DNA from: Limnohabitans sp.
GTDB lineage: Bacteria > Pseudomonadota > Gammaproteobacteria > Burkholderiales > Burkholderiaceae_C
Direction: 5' to 3'
DNA length: 64,000 nucleotides
NCBI RefSeq assembly: GCF_023910625.1
Contig: NZ_JAAVVW010000003.1
Span: forward strand, 2,170,001 to 2,234,000
Shown: positions 59,193 to 64,000 of the stretch, piece after piece
How positions within the stretch are numbered: position 1 is the stretch's first letter
Layout of the letters: the number at the start of each line of letters is the position of its first letter
Notes under the pieces: model-generated
Database searches by the model: none
What the model was told of the DNA's origin: nothing
What the model saw: only the letters and a program-made list of their open reading frames with translations
Translations under genes and position numbers: made by a program

Positions 59193-61356
59193 ATGCGCCT
59201 TCGTCAAATTGTGTTGCTGCTCTTGCTGGCGCTGGCCATCGGTGCCTTTGTCGCGCTGGACCTGGGGCGCTACTTGAGCTTTGAGCAGCTCAAATCCAGC
59301 CAAGCCAGTTTTGCCTATCTGCATGCCGAGCAGCCGCTCACGGTGGCGGCGGTGTATTTCCTCGTCTATGTGCTGGCGACCGCGCTGTCCATTCCGGGGG
59401 CCGTGATCATCACCTTGGCCGGTGGGGCCATTTTTGGCTTGTGGCAGGGTTTGTTGATCGTGTCGTTTGCGTCCACCGTGGGCGCGACCTTGGCGTTTTT
59501 GGCATCGCGCTTTTTGTTGCGCGACTGGGTGGAGGCGCGCTTTGGTCAGCGCCTGGCCGACATCAACACGGGTGTGAACCGCGAGGGCGGTTTTTACCTC
59601 TTCACTTTGCGGCTGATCCCGGTCGTGCCTTTCTTCTTGATCAACCTGCTCATGGGCCTCACGCGCATGAAGGTGTGGACGTATTACTGGGTCAGCCAAA
59701 TCGGCATGCTGGCGGGCACGGCGGTGTATGTGAACGCGGGCACGCAGTTGGCGCAACTCGAATCGCTGCAGGGCATTTTGAGCCCCGCGCTTTTGGGCAG
59801 CTTTGTGCTGCTGGGCATCTTCCCGCTGATCGCGCGCCGCATTGTGGCTGCGGTGCAAAAGCGCAAGGTCTATGCCCGTTGGGCCGACCAGCGTCCCCCA
59901 ACTTTTGACCGCAATCTGATCGTCATCGGTGGCGGCGCGGGCGGTTTGGTCAGCGCCTACATCGCGGCAGCCGTCAAGGCCAAGGTCACGTTGATTGAGG
60001 CGCACAAGATGGGCGGCGATTGCTTGAACTATGGCTGTGTGCCGAGCAAAGCGCTGATCAAAAGCGCCAAGCTGGCCCACCAAATGCGCCACGCGTCGAA
60101 CTACGGCCTGAGCGATGCGGCCCCGAGCTTCAGCTTCAAGGCGGTGATGCAGCGCGTGCACGACGTGATCAAAGCCATCGAGCCGCACGACAGCATTGAG
60201 CGTTACACCGGTTTGGGTGTGGAGGTGCTGCAGGGTTACGGCAGATTAGTGAACCCGTGGACGGTGGAGGTGGCGTTGAACGACGGTACAACCCAACGCT
60301 TGACGGCCCGCAGCATCGTGATCGCTGCCGGTGCCCGCCCCTTCGTGCCGCCCCTGCCCGGCTTGGGCGATGTGGGTTACGTGACCAGCGACACGCTGTG
60401 GGACGAATTTGCGAAGCTTGATGAAGTGCCTAAACGTTTGGTGGTGCTGGGCGGTGGGCCGATTGGTTGCGAGCTGGCACAAAGCTTTGCGCGACTGGGC
60501 TCGCACGTCACCCAAGTGGAAATGGGCGCACGCATCATGCTGCGCGAAGACGAGGAGGTGAGCGAACTCGCCCAAGCCTCACTGGAGGCCGACGGCGTGC
60601 AAGTGCTCACCGGCCACAAGGCGCTGCGCGGCGAGAGGGTTGACGGCGAAAAGACCCTGGTGGTGGAGCACGCCGGTGCAGAAAAACGCATCGTGTTTGA
60701 CCAGTTGCTGTGCGCCGTGGGCCGCGTGGCGCGTTTGCAAGGGTATGGCCTTGAGGACTTGGGCATCCCCACGCACCGCACCGTGCAGACCAACTGAGTA
60801 CCTGCAAACCCTCTACCCCAACATCTACGCCGCAGGCGATGTGGCGGGCCCGTTCCAGTTCACCCACACCGCCGCGCACCAAGCGTGGTACGCCGCCGTG
60901 AACGCGCTGTTTGGCGAGTGGAAGCTGTTCAAGGCCGATTATTCGGTGATTCCTTGGGCGACTTTCATCGACCCCGAGGTGGCGCGGGTGGGCCTGAACG
61001 AGCAAGAAGCCAAAGAGCAGAACATCCCGTATGAAGTCACCAAGTACGGCATCGACGATCTGGACCGCGCCATCGCAGACAGCGAGGCCCACGGTTTTGT
61101 GAAAGTGCTCACCGTGCCGGGCAAAGACAAGATTTTAGGCGTGACCATCGTGGGCGCACACGCGGCAGATGTGCTGGCCGAGTACGTGCTGGCCATGAAG
61201 CATGGTCTGGGGTTAACCAAGATTCTGGGCACCATCCACACCTACCCCACCATGAGCGAGGCCAACAAATTCGCCGCAGGTGAATGGAAACGCGCCCATG
61301 CGCCGCAAAAGTTGCTGGCTTGGGTGAAGAAATACCATGATTGGCGGCGTGGATGA
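59193..61356 (+). pseudogene. TVP38/TMEM64 membrane domain fused to pyridine nucleotide-disulfide oxidoreductase, frameshifted
   Basis: A natural fusion of about 720 residues. Residues 1-225 form a TVP38/SNARE-associated membrane domain (ALSIPGAVIITLAGGAIFGL, FTLRLIPVVPFFLINLLMGL). The remainder is a mercuric reductase/lipoamide dehydrogenase-like flavoenzyme with FAD motif NLIVIGGGAGGLVSAYIAAA, the redox-active CLNYGCVPSKALIKSAK and NAD motif LGGGPIGCELAQSFARLG. One extra T at 60795 creates TGA after HRTVQTN; the other frame continues with EYLQTLYPNIYAAGDVAGPF to 61356. Such fusions occur in cyanobacteria and proteobacteria; the substrate is unknown. Confidence 0.85.
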
Positions 61357-61862
61357 ACCCGTTTTCTAAACCCCCCCACACACTGCTGGCGATGGGTTTG
61401 GCCTTTGTTGCTGTGTCTGCTGTGGCGCAAAGCCTCACGCCCTTGGTGCCCGTCGATGGCACAGCCGCCAGTCCATGGCGATTTGTGGGCTTTCCCAAAT
61501 CCAAGGCCGACATCCCGCCCACCCGCTTCGAGTTGGCCGAGGTGCAAGGCGAGCGGGCGTTGAAGGTCAGTACACGCGCTTCATATGGCACCTGGGTGCA
61601 CGATCTGCCCAATGCCAATCCAGGCCGATTGCAATGGCGCTGGCGGTTGGACCAACCGCTCACGGGCGGCAAAGGCGCGCTGCTGGGCCAGTGGCAAACC
61701 GAGAGCCGCGATGTGGCTGCTGACTTTTCCAGCTTGTTTGCAGATGAAATCCCGACGGGTGCTGCGGTTCCGCAAGTGAGGGCGGTGTTGATCGGCGCGG
61801 ACAGTGACAACACCGGGGCAGAAAGTGTGGCTTGGCTCAAGTCATTGACTTGGACCCATTGA
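61353..61862 (+). CDS. DUF3047 family exported protein, shortened
   Basis: A 169-residue protein with a signal peptide (TLLAMGLAFVAVSAVAQ). It carries the N-terminal DUF3047 block (SPWRFVGFPKSKADIPPTRF, YGTWVHDLPNANPGRLQWRW) and the C-terminal block (ESRDVAADFSSLFADE, VRAVLIGADSDNTGAESVAW). The middle of the family, about 70 residues with the D-x-A-x-K/VCYVW region, is missing without a frame change between WRLDQPLTGG and WQTESRDVAA. ATG 61353 overlaps the preceding stop (ATGA). Confidence 0.72.
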   Translation: MNPFSKPPHTLLAMGLAFVAVSAVAQSLTPLVPVDGTAASPWRFVGFPKSKADIPPTRFELAEVQGERALKVSTRASYGTWVHDLPNANPGRLQWRWRLDQPLTGGKGALLGQWQTESRDVAADFSSLFADEIPTGAAVPQVRAVLIGADSDNTGAESVAWLKSLTWTH

Positions 61863-61922
61863 GGTGACAGGGGGCGCACCATCAGGGTCAGCGCGTTCGA
61901 TCAGGCGAGACGCGCCTCGGCT

Positions 61923-62642
61923 TTAAGCCGACGTATGCCCATACAACTGGCTCAACAGCGACAGGCCGTCGGCATATTGGGCGGCGCTGCGCTTTTCTTC
62001 CTGACGTATGCGCCATTTGCGCAAGGGTTGGCCATCGCGCAATTGTTGCAGCAGATAAGGCAACCACCGACGTGCTTGCTGCGCAGACACCAAAGGGTGG
62101 CCAGCAGCACTGGCCGGGCAGGCGCGGTGCGCGTTGACAAACTGTGCCACCACATTCAGATTGTCCGAATCATCGGGGTTATGGGCCACGATCTTGAAAC
62201 CAGCGGTTTCAAGCAAGTTGCGCAAGGTCTTGCCAGTGAAGTACAAGGTGTGCGCCCTGAAAAACATGTAATGCGGCGAACACAAGCGCAGGGCGTTGGG
62301 CACCTCGATGTAAAGCAGGCCTGCGGGCTTGAGTTTTTCGCCTATGGTGCGCAAGGCTGAGACGGGTTCTGGCAAATGCTCAAGCACATGAAACATGGAA
62401 ATCAGGTCCAAAGAACCTGCTGCCTCACTGGCCAGACCTTGTTGCAAGGTGACGTTGTTGACCTCAATACCCAGCATGTGCCGGGCGTAGCTGGCATAAC
62501 CCGCGTGGGGTTCAATGCCCTTGGCCTGAAAGCCCAGGGTGTGCATCAGATAAACGAACTCGCCACTGCTGGAGCCAATGTCCAGACTGCGTCGGGCATG
62601 GGTGTTTTGGGCGGGGTCCAGTCCCAAGCTGTTTTGGCGCAA
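61923..62642 (-). pseudogene. SAM-dependent methyltransferase, N-terminally truncated
   Basis: A class I methyltransferase (Methyltransf_23 type) with motif I SLDIGSSSGEFVYLMHTLGF, ISMFHVLEHLPEPVSALRTI and YIEVPNALRLCSPHYMF. The frame has no normal start: it opens a few codons before 62642 and is closed by TGA at 62649-62651. In relatives some 80-120 residues precede motif I. The break point coincides with the 5' end of the PIN-domain gene on the other strand, so that insertion probably removed the N-terminus. Confidence 0.75.
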
Positions 62643-62657
62643 CCATTGTCAACGCCA

Positions 62658-63086
62658 TTGGGCATTGCGGCTTCCCTCGATACCAACATTTTGGTGCGCT
62701 ACATCGTCAAGGACGATGATCGCCAGTCGATGGTTGTCGCAAAAGTCTTTGAGCATCACATTCGTAAGTCAGAAAGCTTGTGGGTACCAGTCACAGTCAT
62801 GCTTGAGCTGGAATGGGTTTTGCGCTCAAGGTACAAATTCTCCAAAACGGATGTCATCCGAACAATGTCCGGATTGCTAAACACTTTCGAGCTTGAGTTT
62901 GAATCGGAGGGCGCGATAGAGCAAGCGCTTTCCAGTTACGAGGACGGCATCGCCGACTTCGCGGAGTGTTTGCATCTGGCGCTGGCCCGCAAGGGCAATG
63001 CACTTCCGTTCCTCACCCTTGACGAAAAGGCTTCAAAGGCATCCGGTGCGAGGCTACCCGAAATCCTGATTTTTTTACGCCCATAG
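62658..63086 (+). CDS. PIN-domain (VapC-like) ribonuclease toxin, antitoxin gene missing
   Basis: A PIN-fold nuclease of about 142 residues. Acidic metal ligands lie in SLDTNILVRYIVKDD (Asp), TVMLELEWVLRSRYKF (Glu), GIADFAECLHLALA (Asp) and LPFLTLDEKASK (Asp). It resembles VapC of VapBC pairs. There is no ATG at the expected place; TTG 62658 is the only reasonable start. No VapB-like antitoxin precedes it: the sequence upstream is the truncated methyltransferase on the other strand. It is therefore an orphan, possibly unexpressed. Confidence 0.75.
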   Translation: MGIAASLDTNILVRYIVKDDDRQSMVVAKVFEHHIRKSESLWVPVTVMLELEWVLRSRYKFSKTDVIRTMSGLLNTFELEFESEGAIEQALSSYEDGIADFAECLHLALARKGNALPFLTLDEKASKASGARLPEILIFLRP

Positions 63087-63144
63087 CAATACTGAATCAG
63101 CTCAATTTGTTGTAATTGCCTCGTTAGCGTGGTGTAATTGCACC

Positions 63145-63660
63145 ATGAAAACACAAATCGTCTCTGCCAACACCACCCCCCGCAGCGCTGCGCTCTCGGC
63201 CCTGTGGGCCATGCTGGACGCGCCAGACACCAACGAATCGCTGCCAGATTCCACACGCGTTATGGTGGGCGCACGTCTGGCCAGTCTTTCCAGCGTTGGG
63301 GCCTGCAAGCTCCTCAAACGCGGCATTTCCAGTCAAGCCATTGGGCCGCTGGGCGATTACCTTGGGCTGGGCAAAGGGGTGATTGCAGAGTACCTTGATC
63401 TGGACCGCAGCACCGCCAACCGCCGTGCTGCCAAAGGGCAACTGCTGCCCATCCATTCGGCTGAAAGCGTGTTGCGTTTACTGGAACTTGGGCAAATGGC
63501 CACCGACACCTTTGAGACGGAAGAAGAAGCCTCAGCTTGGCTGCGACGCCCTCACCCCATGCTGGATGGCGACAGCCCGCTGGAGTTGGCCAAAACCAGT
63601 TACGGTGCACAGCGCGTGAAAGACATTCTGATTGCCATCCGATACGGCGGTGTCGTTTGA
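63145..63660 (+). CDS. Xre/MbcA/ParS-type antitoxin (DUF2384)
   Basis: A 171-residue antitoxin of the Xre-RES family. An N-terminal helical DNA-binding region is followed by the Xre/ParS toxin-binding domain (YLDLDRSTANRRAAKGQLLP, SAESVLRLLELGQMATDTF, AWLRRPHPMLDGDSPLELAK TSYGAQRVKDILIAIRYGGV), which is very well conserved. Its stop overlaps the start of the RES toxin (TTGA), so the two are co-translated. Confidence 0.9.
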   Translation: MKTQIVSANTTPRSAALSALWAMLDAPDTNESLPDSTRVMVGARLASLSSVGACKLLKRGISSQAIGPLGDYLGLGKGVIAEYLDLDRSTANRRAAKGQLLPIHSAESVLRLLELGQMATDTFETEEEASAWLRRPHPMLDGDSPLELAKTSYGAQRVKDILIAIRYGGVV

Positions 63661-64000
63661 CCACGGTCTGGCGCATTGGCTTTTGCGAAAACCCCACACT
63701 GCCCACCTCTGCTGTCCTCTCCACGCTGGGTTTTGGATCGACCTTGGGCAATGGCCGATGGCATGTCAAGGGTGCGCAGCAAGTGGTTTATGCAGCTTCT
63801 AACCGCGCGCTCTGCCAGTTGGAAAAACGCGTTCACAGCAACGGTGCCCATCCAAAAAACCAGGCCTTGATGCAACTGGAAATCCCAGATGACAGCCTCC
63901 TTATGGCAGCGAGCGATTTGGGACTGCCCGCCGACTGGCAAAGCAATGAGGCGGCAACACAAGCTTTTGGCTTGGCCTGGCTTGAATCGATGGCCAGCCT
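63657..64000 (+). CDS. RES-domain NAD+-degrading toxin (partial at window end)
   Basis: RES toxins deplete NAD+. The frame from TTG 63657 gives TTVWRIGF, then GNGRWHVKGAQQVVYAASNR ALCQLEKRVH, IPDDSLLM, LPADWQ and TQAFGLAWLES, the expected order of RES motifs (G-x-RW, Y-x-A-S and the D-x-P region). The gene runs off the right edge. The TTG start shares bases with the antitoxin stop, the usual tight coupling. Confidence 0.85.
   Translation, partial: MTTVWRIGFCENPTLPTSAVLSTLGFGSTLGNGRWHVKGAQQVVYAASNRALCQLEKRVHSNGAHPKNQALMQLEIPDDSLLMAASDLGLPADWQSNEAATQAFGLAWLESMAS

Overview
The window looks like a chromosomal segment from a GC-rich betaproteobacterium of the order Burkholderiales, probably family Comamonadaceae (Limnohabitans/Rhodoferax/Polaromonas-like). 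The evidence is the gene families present: a Bug/TctC-type binding protein, DUF3567 and DUF3108 proteins, an S-adenosylhomocysteine riboswitch in front of a short-form metH, and the rsmI-yraN-diaA-dolP cluster. No rRNA, tRNA or CRISPR array was seen.

Layout. 1-5.4 kb: the end of a molybdate-type ABC ATPase gene, then a LysR (HypT-like), Bug binding protein and aspartoacylase-like block bracketed by two copies of the modC 3' end, then a DUF502 gene. 5.5-8.05 kb: a DadA-like oxidoreductase and DAHP synthase. 8.2-11.0 kb: a defence-like patch with a DUF1016/YhcG protein that lacks its nuclease core, an AlbA_2/Schlafen-type protein with a 12-bp tandem repeat, and the C-terminal end of an HsdM methyltransferase. 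11-29.3 kb: mostly ordinary housekeeping and catabolism (YebC, TPR-methyltransferase, CoA-transferase, tyrosine degradation by hppD and fahA with an IclR regulator, a transaminase, purU, glcD, asparaginase, YggS), interrupted by a Fic gene. 29.4-34.4 kb: a rearranged patch with a broken duplicate of a beta-hydroxyacid dehydrogenase, 136-bp direct repeats, an msbA remnant, a glycosyltransferase and a precisely bounded IS481-type element. 34.4-38.6 kb: dolP, diaA, yraN, rsmI, an OtnC-like aldolase and a tyrosine phosphatase. 38.7-44.4 kb: a histidine kinase/NarL regulator pair followed by a cyanate-type ABC transporter and cyanase. 44.4-48.4 kb: SAH riboswitch, metH and a DUF6352 gene.

48.5-56.1 kb is the most unusual part. 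A CDP-alcohol phosphatidyltransferase gene is duplicated around a BrnTA toxin-antitoxin module. It is followed by an array of integron gene cassettes on the minus strand with no integrase in view (a CALIN). Clear attC-like sites separate cassettes for a UDG-fold-like protein with a pentad-repeat partner, an acetyltransferase, a NERD nuclease-like protein, a three-repeat exported cysteine protein, a Lys/Ala/Ser-rich small protein, a membrane protein and a DUF6602 nuclease-like protein. A 69-bp imperfect repeat lies on both sides of this island. 56.4-64 kb: more defence debris (hsdM N-terminus, possible hsdR tail, DUF4258/DUF2283 pair, Fic protein, PIN-domain toxin, Xre/RES toxin-antitoxin) mixed with a TVP38-oxidoreductase fusion, a DUF3047 gene and a truncated methyltransferase.

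Many otherwise well-conserved genes (modC, DUF502, CBS protein, metH three times, DUF6352, the TVP38 fusion, the first phosphatidyltransferase copy) are broken by single-base indels, nearly all insertions. This suggests residual sequencing or assembly error at least as much as true gene decay, so broken genes are marked but their functions are still described.
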